A stretch of DNA of 64,000 bases, taken from Mucilaginibacter defluvii (lineage in GTDB: Bacteria > Bacteroidota > Bacteroidia > Sphingobacteriales > Sphingobacteriaceae). Each line of letters starts with the position of its first letter. Position 1 is the first letter of the stretch. Below the pieces are notes generated by a model, which made no database searches, was not told the origin of the DNA, and was given only the letters and a program-made list of their open reading frames with translations. Below are positions 44,815 through 52,632 of this stretch, piece by piece. The stretch spans positions 372,001 through 436,000 of the forward strand of contig NZ_BAABJI010000002.1 of assembly GCF_039543225.1 (NCBI RefSeq), given 5' to 3'. The position numbers and the translations under genes were made by a program.

Positions 44815-46074
44815 TCACACATGCTCAATAGCATGCTTGAGCGCGGCGTTATGTTTATATTTGAAAACGAATGGAAATATGATAGCGATAACCAGTGCAT
44901 AGCCTGCAAAGGTTAGCCATATGCCATGCCAATCTCTAGTATTATCGGGGTTGGTGAAAAACTCATCGATCAGAAAACCGCTGGCTAAACTGCCGAACAC
45001 GGCACCGAAGCCGTTTACCATCATCATGAATAAACCCTGCGCGCTGCCGCGTATCTCAGGAGTAGTTTGTGTTTCAACGAATAGCGAGCCGGAGATGTTG
45101 AAAAAATCGAAAGCCATGCCGTAAACAATGCACGACAGGATGATCATCCACAATCCGTCGGCAGGATTGCCAAAAGCAAACAAGCCGAAGCGTAACACCC
45201 AGGCCAGCATGCTAAATAACATCACGTACTTAATGCCGAACTTACGTAGAAAGAAGGGTATCGCCAGGATAAAGCCCGTTTCAGAAAACTGGGATATCGA
45301 CATAATGATAGCCGGATATTTTACCGCCCAGGTATTCTTATATGTTTCTACTTCGGCAAAGCCATGAATATAGGTATCGCCGTATGCATTGGTGAGCTGC
45401 AATGCGGCACCAAGCAATAGGGAAAAGGCAAAGAATATAGCGAAACGCGGATCTCGAAGTAACTTAAAAGCGTTTAAACCTAAACTGCCCGAAGCCAGCA
45501 CGCCTGTAGCTTTATTGAGCATTGGCCTTGCTTTAGGCAGCGTAAAGGCGTATAAACCTAATGCAAGAGCAACACCTCCGGCGATATAGAACTGATTAGC
45601 TGACGTTTCGTTTTTACTGATGCTTACCGTCCATAACGCCGCTATAAAGCCAACTGTCCCCCAAAAACGGATAGGAGGGTAGTCCTTAACGACATCCTTA
45701 CCTTCATTTTTAAGTGCAGAGTAAGCAACGGTTATAGATAGTGAAAGGGTAGGCATGTAAAAAAACATGTTAATTAGCATCACCCAAAAAAATGTAATGG
45801 GGTTGCTAACCATGGGCAGGCAGAATAAAACACATGCGCCGCCTATATGCATTATGCCGTATAATTTTTCGGCGTTGATATACCTGTCGGAAATTATCCC
45901 GGTTAGCGCCGGCATAAAAATGGCAGATATACCCATAGTAGAAAAGATAGCGCCAAATTGCGCGCCCGACCACTGTTTGTTTTGAAACCAGTATGCACCA
46001 ATGGTGAGCAACCAGGCTCCCCAAATAAAAAACTGCATAAAGTTCATTAGTATTAAGCGTAACTTAATATTCAT
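44815..46074 (-). CDS. MFS permease, nucleoside:H+ symporter (NupG-like) family
   Basis: 419 residues, 12 predicted membrane segments. The N-terminus MNFMQFFIWGAWLLTIGAYW is typical of the NHS/NupG family, with SDRYINAEKLYGIMHIGGA and KDYPPIRFWGTVGFI between helices, and FFNISGSLFVETQTTPEIRG in the C-terminal half. Members import nucleosides with protons, but Bacteroidota members can carry other small substrates, so the cargo is tentative. It is the first of two same-strand genes, 117 bp before the regulator. Confidence 0.85.
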   Translation of the reverse strand: MNIKLRLILMNFMQFFIWGAWLLTIGAYWFQNKQWSGAQFGAIFSTMGISAIFMPALTGIISDRYINAEKLYGIMHIGGACVLFCLPMVSNPITFFWVMLINMFFYMPTLSLSITVAYSALKNEGKDVVKDYPPIRFWGTVGFIAALWTVSISKNETSANQFYIAGGVALALGLYAFTLPKARPMLNKATGVLASGSLGLNAFKLLRDPRFAIFFAFSLLLGAALQLTNAYGDTYIHGFAEVETYKNTWAVKYPAIIMSISQFSETGFILAIPFFLRKFGIKYVMLFSMLAWVLRFGLFAFGNPADGLWMIILSCIVYGMAFDFFNISGSLFVETQTTPEIRGSAQGLFMMMVNGFGAVFGSLASGFLIDEFFTNPDNTRDWHGIWLTFAGYALVIAIIFPFVFKYKHNAALKHAIEHV

Positions 46075-46174
46075 AAGTGCTTGAGTAGTAATAAAAAGTC
46101 AGTTAAGTATTTAAAAGCGGAAAGTAGCTAAATATTACGATATAATAAAGCGCGAAAATTGTTATTGTTAAAAG

Positions 46175-46201
46175 AAAAACGCCACCATTTGGCAGCGTTT
46201 T
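46175..46201 (-). terminator. Hairpin terminator after the bifunctional nuclease gene
   Basis: On the minus strand AAAACGC...GCGTTTTT with an inner CC/GG pair, then T-rich sequence. It lies 30 bp past the stop at 46231. Confidence 0.75.
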
Positions 46202-46230
46202 GATTCGTTTAAAGATGTTAGATGTTTGGA

Positions 46231-46833
46231 TCAGGATGACTTACGGCGATTGAGTTCATCGCGCAATTTGGCCGCCTTTTCATACGCTTCATCGTTCAAT
46301 GCTTCCTGCAGGCGGGTGCGTAATTCATCCTCACTTAATGAAGCGTAATTACCCGTGGAGGCAGAAACACTTGGCTTGTCTTCGGTAGCTTCGTTCAGGT
46401 TTTCGAGGTAAACAAACTCGTTGCCCTCTATAACAATACCTGCGGTCGACAGTATAAACTCGTAAGTATAAATAGGGCAGCTGAACCTTACAGAGATGGC
46501 AATAGCATCAGACGTGCGGGCGTCAATCTCCATAGTGCGTTTACCATCGCTGCAAATCAGTTTGGCATAAAATATACCATCAACCAGGTTGTAGATAATT
46601 ACTTCCTGTACGCCTATATTAAAAGATTGCGCAAAGGTTTTAAACAGATCGTGCGTAAGCGGACGACTGGGAGTCATCTTTTCAATCTCAATAGCGATTG
46701 CCTGCGCTTCAAAGCTGCCTATAATTATCGGCAGCCTGCGCCTGCCATTTATCTCGCCCAAAACAAGGGCGTAAGCGCCGGATTGTGTTTGGCTATATGA
46801 AAGCCCAACAATATCCAGCTCAATTTTTTTCAT
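46231..46833 (-). CDS. Bifunctional nuclease family protein (DUF151) with UvrB/UvrC motif
   Basis: 200 residues from ATG 46833 (MKKIELDIVGLSYSQTQ); two more in-frame ATGs at 46845 and 46863 are possible. The DUF151/BFN domain covers residues 1-140: LPIIIGSFEAQAIAIEIE, LTHDLFKTFAQSFNI, IDARTSDAIAISVRF. The C-terminus (EDELRTRLQEALNDEAYEKA) is a UvrB/UvrC-type coiled-coil motif, a fusion common in Bacteroidota. A plant homolog has DNase and RNase activity, but the bacterial role is unclear. The gene is followed by its own terminator. Confidence 0.9.
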   Translation of the reverse strand: MKKIELDIVGLSYSQTQSGAYALVLGEINGRRRLPIIIGSFEAQAIAIEIEKMTPSRPLTHDLFKTFAQSFNIGVQEVIIYNLVDGIFYAKLICSDGKRTMEIDARTSDAIAISVRFSCPIYTYEFILSTAGIVIEGNEFVYLENLNEATEDKPSVSASTGNYASLSEDELRTRLQEALNDEAYEKAAKLRDELNRRKSS

Positions 46834-47155
46834 GTTATTTCCCATCGCAAAACCCTGAGGCATTTCCTCACATGTATTTTGTATGCTTTATCTTAAATGT
46901 TTCCGTCCCTGTATTCAACAGCGTTCGTGTTAAACAAAGCATATTGTACTATCACAAAACGATGCACAACAATCTTTGTTTAAAAAAGAAATTACTGTTT
47001 TCAGGGGACAATTATTCCGGCCTACTGTGCCCGGTTAAATTGAGCCGAATATACAAATTTGCTTTAATACCTCGACGCGTAATTCGGTGTTTGGCTTTCA
47101 AAAGCTATTTTTGAACCATTGAAAAATCAAACTACATCAAACTACACAATATATT
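46834..47155. other. Divergent intergenic region with a long inverted repeat
   Basis: Gene-free stretch between the bifunctional nuclease gene and the TPR gene. TTAAACAAAG at 46930-46939 and CTTTGTTTAA at 46974-46983 form a perfect 10-bp inverted repeat with a 34-base spacer, extendable by ATTG/CAAT. No U run follows it, so it is not a plain terminator. An operator or an mRNA-leader hairpin is possible. Confidence 0.5.
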
Positions 47156-47500
47156 ATGGAGGAGAGCAGGCTACAAAAGCTACTGGCATTTTTTGAAAAC
47201 GAACCTGACGATGAGTTTTTAAAATATGCCTTGGCAACCGAATATCTACGACTGAACGACACCGGGAAAGCGCTGGCTTACTATGAGGACCTGGTGAACA
47301 AACATCCGAATTATACCGGCACTTACTATCACTTAGGCAAATTGTATGAGGCGCTTAACCGCAAGGATGACGCTATCAATATTTATCAAACCGGTATGCG
47401 CATTGCGCGCGAAAAGCGCGATAATCATGCTTATTCAGAATTGCAGGCAGCTTACAACCAGGCGGCAGGGTTATTTGATGATGACGATGATGATTATTGA
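47156..47500 (+). CDS. Small TPR protein
   Basis: 114 residues with about two tetratricopeptide repeats: EFLKYALATEYLRLNDTGKA and TGTYYHLGKLYEALNRKDDA, then a third partial helix pair, and an acidic DDDDDD tail. TPRs mediate protein-protein contacts; the partner is unknown. ATG 47156 is preceded by an AT-rich leader. The long gene-free region carrying the candidate RNA gene follows. Confidence 0.85.
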   Translation: MEESRLQKLLAFFENEPDDEFLKYALATEYLRLNDTGKALAYYEDLVNKHPNYTGTYYHLGKLYEALNRKDDAINIYQTGMRIAREKRDNHAYSELQAAYNQAAGLFDDDDDDY

Positions 47501-47690
47501 TGTTCAATAATTTAGCATCTGCAATTTTTAAGCATTGAACTACAGCGAAATATTGGTCATATTGTGGTTTCGTGTTGATAAGCGAACATGCGGCCTATGT
47601 TGACAGATATGATTAAGTTGTTGTTTTAAAGTTATTTATGGTGTTGGTAAAGTTGTGCAAAAGCTGTTAATAATTATATCAAGAAAATAC

Positions 47691-47720
47691 TTGACAAAGG
47701 TTAAATGGTGTGTATCTTAG
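47691..47720 (+). promoter_or_regulatory. Promoter-like pair before the candidate RNA gene
   Basis: TTGACA at 47691-47696 and TATCTTAG at 47713-47720, separated by 16 bases. The second box is one base off TAnnTTTG. Transcription would begin near 47725. Confidence 0.5.
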
Positions 47721-47724
47721 TATT

Positions 47725-48072
47725 ATCAAGAACGACGTGCTTTGACAACTTCACGGGAAAGCAAATAACGAACATAACAAACCTCAGGGTGAGTACAGTT
47801 TGAAAAGAGTTATTCGAGGCGTGTAGATATTAACGACGAAAGTGGTTTGATAAGATACACAGCTTGGCGAAGTATTGCGGAAATCGCGGCGCTCCATGGA
47901 GCTAAAGTGACAAGAAGCAATTGGTGGTGCAATGATTTGTAATCTGCGAGGAGTACTATATCAGGCATACCGTTCAAAGATCACACAAAACTTGATGTCT
48001 CCGGCTGGCTAAGGCTGGCAGGAGATTAAAAACGGAAGTTGAATCGAACAGAGGAGACTTCCGTTTTGCTTT
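47725..48072 (+). ncRNA. Candidate structured non-coding RNA, family not recognised
   Basis: Three nested long-range complements close a domain of about 270 bases: ATCAAG (47725-47730) with CTTGAT (47991-47996), CTTTGA (47740-47745) with TCAAAG (47974-47979), and ACGG (47753-47756) with CCGT (47970-47973). Inside are local hairpins, for example GCG-GAAAT-CGC and the palindrome GCTCCATGGAGC. A promoter-like pair lies just upstream. The terminator hairpin AAAACGGAAG/CTTCCGTTTT (48029-48067) with a T run lies just downstream. Signatures of RNase P RNA, tmRNA, SRP RNA and tRNA are absent. A 6S-like closed-end RNA is possible but the length is unusual. Alternatively it is a long leader of the next gene. 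Confidence 0.45.
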
Positions 48073-48074
48073 TT
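48029..48074 (+). terminator. Hairpin terminator of the candidate RNA gene
   Basis: AAAACGGAAG (48029-48038) pairs with CTTCCGTTTT (48058-48067), loop 19 bases, followed by GCTTTTTA. The GTCTCC at 47997-48002 could pair instead with GGAGAC at 48053-48058, opening a possible alternative fold. Confidence 0.7.
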
Positions 48075-48170
48075 ATAGCTTTTTATTTCAAATGGAGAAA
48101 ATTTATTTCCTTTTACAAAATAAATCGCCGGCAATTGGGTTTTAATTGGTATCACCAAAACAATAATACC

Positions 48171-48881
48171 ATGAAAACCATCATCTTATCTTTCTTTTTA
48201 CTTTTTGCCTCGACCTTTGTGGTAAAGGCAGATAATCAGAATCACATAGGTAAACTAAATACACCTAACCCGGCTCCGGCAATTGTGGGCTGGTATTTCC
48301 GGGCTATAAGCGGGTATCCGGCCGCCATTACTTTTGAACTGGTTGTACTGTTTAAAAACGGCGATTATTACGAAGTGGGCGAGGAGCCGGTTGAAACGCT
48401 GAATATCGCATCATCAAAAAGTACACACCCCAAAGCCTGGGGTAAGTGGAAAAAGAGCGGAGCCGTGTTTTATCTCACCAACTCACAAAATAAAACGCAC
48501 GATTACGAACTTGGGTCAGGCAATTGGTTTCCGGCGTTTGCTTACAGTCCGTCGTTGACGTTAAAAAAAGGTTATGAAAAAACCAGTGGCGGTGATTACG
48601 GAAATGGTACCGTAGCATTAACTATCAACAAAATTAACTTTGTTGATGCAACGCATTTTACCACCGGCAGCAACAGCGGTATATCAACACCAAATGCCAC
48701 AGCGGGTAAAGTAACCAGTGCAAAAGGTACGTACAAAATAGCTGCGCATAGTATAACTTTTACTTATGACAACGGAAAAACGGTTACTAAATCTTTCGCC
48801 ATGGGGGCATCCGGTTCGCCGGCCAAGCCAACCAATACGATGATATTTATAGGCGGCGATTCGTTTACGGATACCGAATGA
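48171..48881 (+). CDS. Secreted protein of unknown function
   Basis: 236 residues from ATG 48171, which begins a clean signal peptide (MKTIILSFFLLFASTFVVKA). The mature part is rich in Gly, Thr and aromatic residues with beta-strand alternation: AIVGWYFRAISGYPAAITFE, LFKNGDYYEVGEEPVETLN, GKWKKSGAVFYLTNSQNK, KGTYKIAAHSITFTYDNGKT. This looks like a small secreted beta-barrel or lipocalin-like fold, but I do not recognise a family. It starts about 100 bp after the candidate RNA terminator. Confidence 0.75.
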   Translation: MKTIILSFFLLFASTFVVKADNQNHIGKLNTPNPAPAIVGWYFRAISGYPAAITFELVVLFKNGDYYEVGEEPVETLNIASSKSTHPKAWGKWKKSGAVFYLTNSQNKTHDYELGSGNWFPAFAYSPSLTLKKGYEKTSGGDYGNGTVALTINKINFVDATHFTTGSNSGISTPNATAGKVTSAKGTYKIAAHSITFTYDNGKTVTKSFAMGASGSPAKPTNTMIFIGGDSFTDTE

Positions 48882-48931
48882 TTAAATGCCTGCTTGCTTT
48901 TCTGAATTATAAATGCCTAATTTAGTAGGAT

Positions 48932-50281
48932 ATGACAAAGGCAGGCAGGAGCAAACCGGCTTCTCAAAAAAAGATATTTGTACTGGATACTTCGGTTATA
49001 TTGTATGATCATAACGCTTTAGAAAGTTTTGAAGAGCATGATGTTGCCATACCGGTTCAGGTGCTTGAGGAGCTTGATAACAAAAAGAACGGTAACGATA
49101 CACGCAATTTCGAAGCGCGCAGCTTTTTGCGGCTGATCGATGATGTATCGCGTGATAACCTTTTGAACGAGTGGACGCCTTTAAAGAAAAAAGGCCTGGG
49201 TTGCTTTAAGGTAATTATGGACGCTAAGGCCTCGAAGGATGCCGAAGAGATATTCGGTTCTGAAAAAACGGATCACCGGATACTCAATGCTGCTTTAAGC
49301 ATTCAGGAAGAATATCCGCTAAAGAAGGTAGTGCTGGTATCAAAGGATATATGCCTTCGCCTTAAAGCCAAATCGCTTAACATTAATGCAGAGGACTACG
49401 AGACCGGTAAAATAAAAAACGTTGGTGAACTATACACCGGTGTTACCCAGGTTGATAAAACTACCGAAAAGTTTATCGGCCAGCTTAATAAGCAGCTAAC
49501 ATTATCAAACGGAATGCTTACTGATGGCGCTTATAAAAGCAATCACTTTTACATATTCAATAGTAAAAAAACATCCACACCGGCTTTTTACAACGCCAAC
49601 TCACTGCAGTTAGAGAAGGTGACCGAGCAGCCGGTGCTTAACATATTTCCACGCAATACAGAGCAGGCTTTGGCCATACATGCTTTGTTGCACCCGGATA
49701 TTAAATTAGTATCTATACAAGGTAATGCAGGCACCGGTAAAACACTGCTTGCTTTGGCCAGCGCGCTTGAACAGCGTAAATTTTACCGGCAGATATATGT
49801 TACCCGGCCAATAGTACCGCTTAGCAATAAAGATATTGGCTTTTTACCGGGCGATGTAAAATCGAAAATTGACCCGTACATGGCTCCGATATGGGATAAC
49901 CTGAAATTTATCAAAGATCAGTTTGCCGGCGATGAAAAAATGCAGTCGAAGATAGATGAACTGGTAAGTAATGATAAAATAACCATTACGCCGCTTGCCT
50001 TTATACGGGGGCGTACTTTGAGCAAGATATTTTTTATTGTTGATGAAGCGCAAAACCTTACGCCGCACGAGGTAAAAACCATTATTTCAAGGGCAGGCGA
50101 GCATAGCAAGTTTGTATTTACCGGCGATATTTACCAGATAGATACGCCTTACCTTGATGCGGAAAGTAACGGCCTGTCATACCTTATCGATAAAGCTAAA
50201 GATCATCCGCTTTATGCGCACATAACCCTGCAAAAAGGGGAGCGCAGCGAGCTGGCTAACCTGGCTACACAGCTATTGTAA
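48932..50281 (+). CDS. PhoH2-type protein: PIN domain plus PhoH ATPase
   Basis: 449 residues. The N-terminal PIN domain, about residues 14-150, has the acidic residues Asp19 (FVLDTSVILYD), Glu46/Glu47 (VLEELDN), Asp114 (KTDHRIL) and Asp139 (VSKDICLR). The PhoH domain, about 240-449, has Walker A GNAGTGKT (264-271) and Walker B FFIVDEAQNLTPHEV, with FVFTGDIYQIDTPY. PhoH2 proteins of this layout are known as RNA helicase-ribonucleases, in some bacteria part of toxin-antitoxin-like units. No small antitoxin-like gene lies directly upstream, only the secreted protein. Its stop overlaps the convergent FUSC gene by 9 bp. Confidence 0.92.
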   Translation: MTKAGRSKPASQKKIFVLDTSVILYDHNALESFEEHDVAIPVQVLEELDNKKNGNDTRNFEARSFLRLIDDVSRDNLLNEWTPLKKKGLGCFKVIMDAKASKDAEEIFGSEKTDHRILNAALSIQEEYPLKKVVLVSKDICLRLKAKSLNINAEDYETGKIKNVGELYTGVTQVDKTTEKFIGQLNKQLTLSNGMLTDGAYKSNHFYIFNSKKTSTPAFYNANSLQLEKVTEQPVLNIFPRNTEQALAIHALLHPDIKLVSIQGNAGTGKTLLALASALEQRKFYRQIYVTRPIVPLSNKDIGFLPGDVKSKIDPYMAPIWDNLKFIKDQFAGDEKMQSKIDELVSNDKITITPLAFIRGRTLSKIFFIVDEAQNLTPHEVKTIISRAGEHSKFVFTGDIYQIDTPYLDAESNGLSYLIDKAKDHPLYAHITLQKGERSELANLATQLL

Positions 50282-52447
50282 TATACTGTCGGTTATCTTG
50301 ATAATATCACTGCAGATTTTATTAATAAAGTCGAGTTGCTCTTTTAATAAGTTATCATCCGCATTTGGCGTGATTTGTTCGGCGCTGTCCTCGGTTAAAT
50401 GTTTTTCTACTTTAAATTCTGTGCTTGCGCCGAACATTTTTGCGCTCGCATCATTCAGCAGGGCGATACTCTTTTTTACGGACCGCAACGCTGTAGGGTA
50501 AGCGCGGAGAGCCGGTTTACCTACCATACCCGCGGCAATAGTAGCGATGTATGATGACAGGATGTGATTCAATACCACAAACTTGTGTACATCCTTAATT
50601 TTTACCTGTTTGCTTTTTGGCTCCGAGGTCATGCGCTGAAAGGCGGCTGATAAGTTGGCTGATTGAACGAACACATCCTTACGGGCAAGTTTATATTCGG
50701 TAACATCAAGGTTGTTGCCCGCTATGCTGTAGCCAATTTTTGCCAGGTAATTGGCATTGGCGTGGATAACATCGCGCAGGTTTTCTTTGATCTGCTCAAA
50801 CTCCCACGACGGAAATATAAAATAACTGGCCAAAAACGCAATTGCCGAACCAATTACTGTATCAACTATACGTTCCTGCACCACATCGTAGCCGCCAATG
50901 CCAATGAATTTGAGCATGATCAGTACAAATGGTGTCATAAAAATTACACTCACGATGTAATTGAGGCGCGCGAAGCTATAGGTACCAATCATCAGCACAA
51001 CCATGATACCGAACAATACGTTGTTATTGGATATCAGCCCAAGTATAAGTACACCAATCAATCCGCCAACAATGGTGCCTATGAGCCTGTGATAGTTACG
51101 CTCTTTTGATAAGCTAAAGCCGGGTTTAAGTATCACAATGATGGTCAATAAAATCCAGTAGCTATGGTGGCTTGGCGCAAAAAATTTGGCAACCAAAAAT
51201 CCTATCAGGCAAACTAATGAAACCCGTAAAGCATGTTTAAACGAGGTTGATTTAAAGCTTAAATTATCAAACAGGATGTGCGGTGCGTAGTCCTGGTGGG
51301 TAACAAATTTCGAATACTCAATCTTACCCTTCTTTTCAAATAACAACCTTGATGAACTGGAATTGTAATAATCGTATATGTTATGGATTTTCTGGTTCAG
51401 ATCGCGCAGGTTGATGAGTATCTTTTTAAGTACGAGATTGCTGGCGCTGCCTTGTTTAACGCCGGCTTCATCTATCTTGAGTTTTATTTGTTCAAGATCC
51501 TTACTCAAATCGAGTACACGCTTGGTGCGCAGGTTTGATAGCACCATAAAGGCCACGTTATCTACCTCATCGGCCATTTTATAAATGATCTTATTGATCA
51601 ACGGCAACACCTCACTATCCTTAAAACTTTCACGTATATGCCCATAATCGTAGTGGGTGGCCATAACCTGTTCAAACATATCCACCAAATCAACAAAGGT
51701 CAGCACTAATATCCGGCTGGCATTGGTTGATTCCTTTACCGTAACCCGGCTTTTAAACAATATTTCGCGTACAGCATCCTGATGTGTGCTTACATGTACT
51801 TGTTGCGCTACCAGCTTTCTGTAATTTTCATCGATGTCCGTGTTTACATCATAAAAATCGGCCTTTATACGCAGGAATTTGGCTATATCGCCAATGCTTT
51901 CACCCAGTATTTGCTGTGCTGCGCGGTAAGGGCGTATCCTAAAAAATAATAAGCTGAAGAGCGTATACCATATACCACCGGCAAGCAGCGTAAGGCTCAC
52001 GGGTAAAATCTGATCGGGCGGGATGTTTTTGCCCATCATAAACACCATGGCTAGTATAGAGGCGGTACCAACAGACGCCGCCCTGTTACCATACACAATC
52101 AATAACGAAAATATGAAACTGAACAAGGTAATCTCTACACCAAGCGTAACGATGTTTAGCCGGGCAAAACCCGTTATCAGCGATACCAGGAAAAGGCATA
52201 CGTTACCTATAGCCATGGCATTGCGCTTATGCACAACCGGTCCCGGGCTATCAATCACCGATAAACACAATGCTCCGAGGGAGAGTGTAAAACCCGTATC
52301 AAGCATATCAAATTGCAGGAACAGTAGTGACGGTAAAAGTATGCCCGCCGTGTAACGCAATCCGTCAGAAAAATACTGGCTGTAAAAAAAACTTTTTACC
52401 TCTCGTTGCTGCGAATCATTGATGGGATTAGATAGGGAGAATTCCAC
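50273..52447 (-). CDS. FUSC-family (YccS/YhfK-like) membrane protein
   Basis: 724 residues. Two blocks of about five or six membrane helices (residues about 25-170 and 400-530) are each followed by a soluble helical part, the layout of the YccS/YhfK/aromatic acid exporter-like FUSC superfamily. SSFKHALRVSLVCLIGFLVA and HHSYWILLTIIVILKPGFSL open the second block. Efflux of aromatic acids is known for some relatives; the substrate here is unknown. The start is GTG at 52447 (MEFSLSNPINDSQQREVK), since the next Met is 47 codons in. TAAATTTG lies 4 bases upstream of it. Confidence 0.87.
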   Translation of the reverse strand: MEFSLSNPINDSQQREVKSFFYSQYFSDGLRYTAGILLPSLLFLQFDMLDTGFTLSLGALCLSVIDSPGPVVHKRNAMAIGNVCLFLVSLITGFARLNIVTLGVEITLFSFIFSLLIVYGNRAASVGTASILAMVFMMGKNIPPDQILPVSLTLLAGGIWYTLFSLLFFRIRPYRAAQQILGESIGDIAKFLRIKADFYDVNTDIDENYRKLVAQQVHVSTHQDAVREILFKSRVTVKESTNASRILVLTFVDLVDMFEQVMATHYDYGHIRESFKDSEVLPLINKIIYKMADEVDNVAFMVLSNLRTKRVLDLSKDLEQIKLKIDEAGVKQGSASNLVLKKILINLRDLNQKIHNIYDYYNSSSSRLLFEKKGKIEYSKFVTHQDYAPHILFDNLSFKSTSFKHALRVSLVCLIGFLVAKFFAPSHHSYWILLTIIVILKPGFSLSKERNYHRLIGTIVGGLIGVLILGLISNNNVLFGIMVVLMIGTYSFARLNYIVSVIFMTPFVLIMLKFIGIGGYDVVQERIVDTVIGSAIAFLASYFIFPSWEFEQIKENLRDVIHANANYLAKIGYSIAGNNLDVTEYKLARKDVFVQSANLSAAFQRMTSEPKSKQVKIKDVHKFVVLNHILSSYIATIAAGMVGKPALRAYPTALRSVKKSIALLNDASAKMFGASTEFKVEKHLTEDSAEQITPNADDNLLKEQLDFINKICSDIIKITDSILQ

Positions 52448-52451
52448 CTTG

Positions 52452-52459
52452 CAAATTTA
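52452..52459 (-). promoter_or_regulatory. TAnnTTTG box abutting the FUSC start codon
   Basis: TAAATTTG on the minus strand ends only 4 bases before the GTG at 52447. If used as a -7 element, the transcript would be leaderless or nearly so. Confidence 0.4.
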
Positions 52460-52632
52460 CGTAATTTATTTATTGATATTATTTATACCACTATTATGAC
52501 TTTTTGATTGATAAAAGCGTAGAAAAATTAACAATTCGGCATGTTTTTGCTTATTTTAATTAAATTCACGCCGATAATAGCCTGGTATGCATATGTACCG
52601 GCTTGGTTTGTTCCAAATTTTTAAAAATAACT

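Larger units (their letters stand above)
47501..48170. other. Gene-free region of 670 bp
   Basis: No credible protein gene. A reading frame starting at 48039 runs into the downstream secreted protein, but its first 44 residues look non-coding and overlap a terminator. The region holds a promoter-like pair, a self-complementary stretch and a terminal hairpin, annotated separately as a candidate RNA gene. Confidence 0.6.

Noticed and set aside
46785..47114. Plus-strand frame of 109 residues across the start of the bifunctional nuclease gene
   Set aside because: It overlaps the real minus-strand gene and an inverted repeat, and has no recognisable features.
48029..48067. GTTCGATTC-like sequence on the minus strand suggesting a tRNA T-arm
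   Set aside because: The flanking bases do not form a T-stem and no acceptor or anticodon arms are found. It is the loop of a terminator hairpin.
48932..50281. PIN-PhoH protein as a toxin-antitoxin module
   Set aside because: The layout matches PhoH2, but no small overlapping antitoxin frame lies upstream, so a TA unit cannot be supported.
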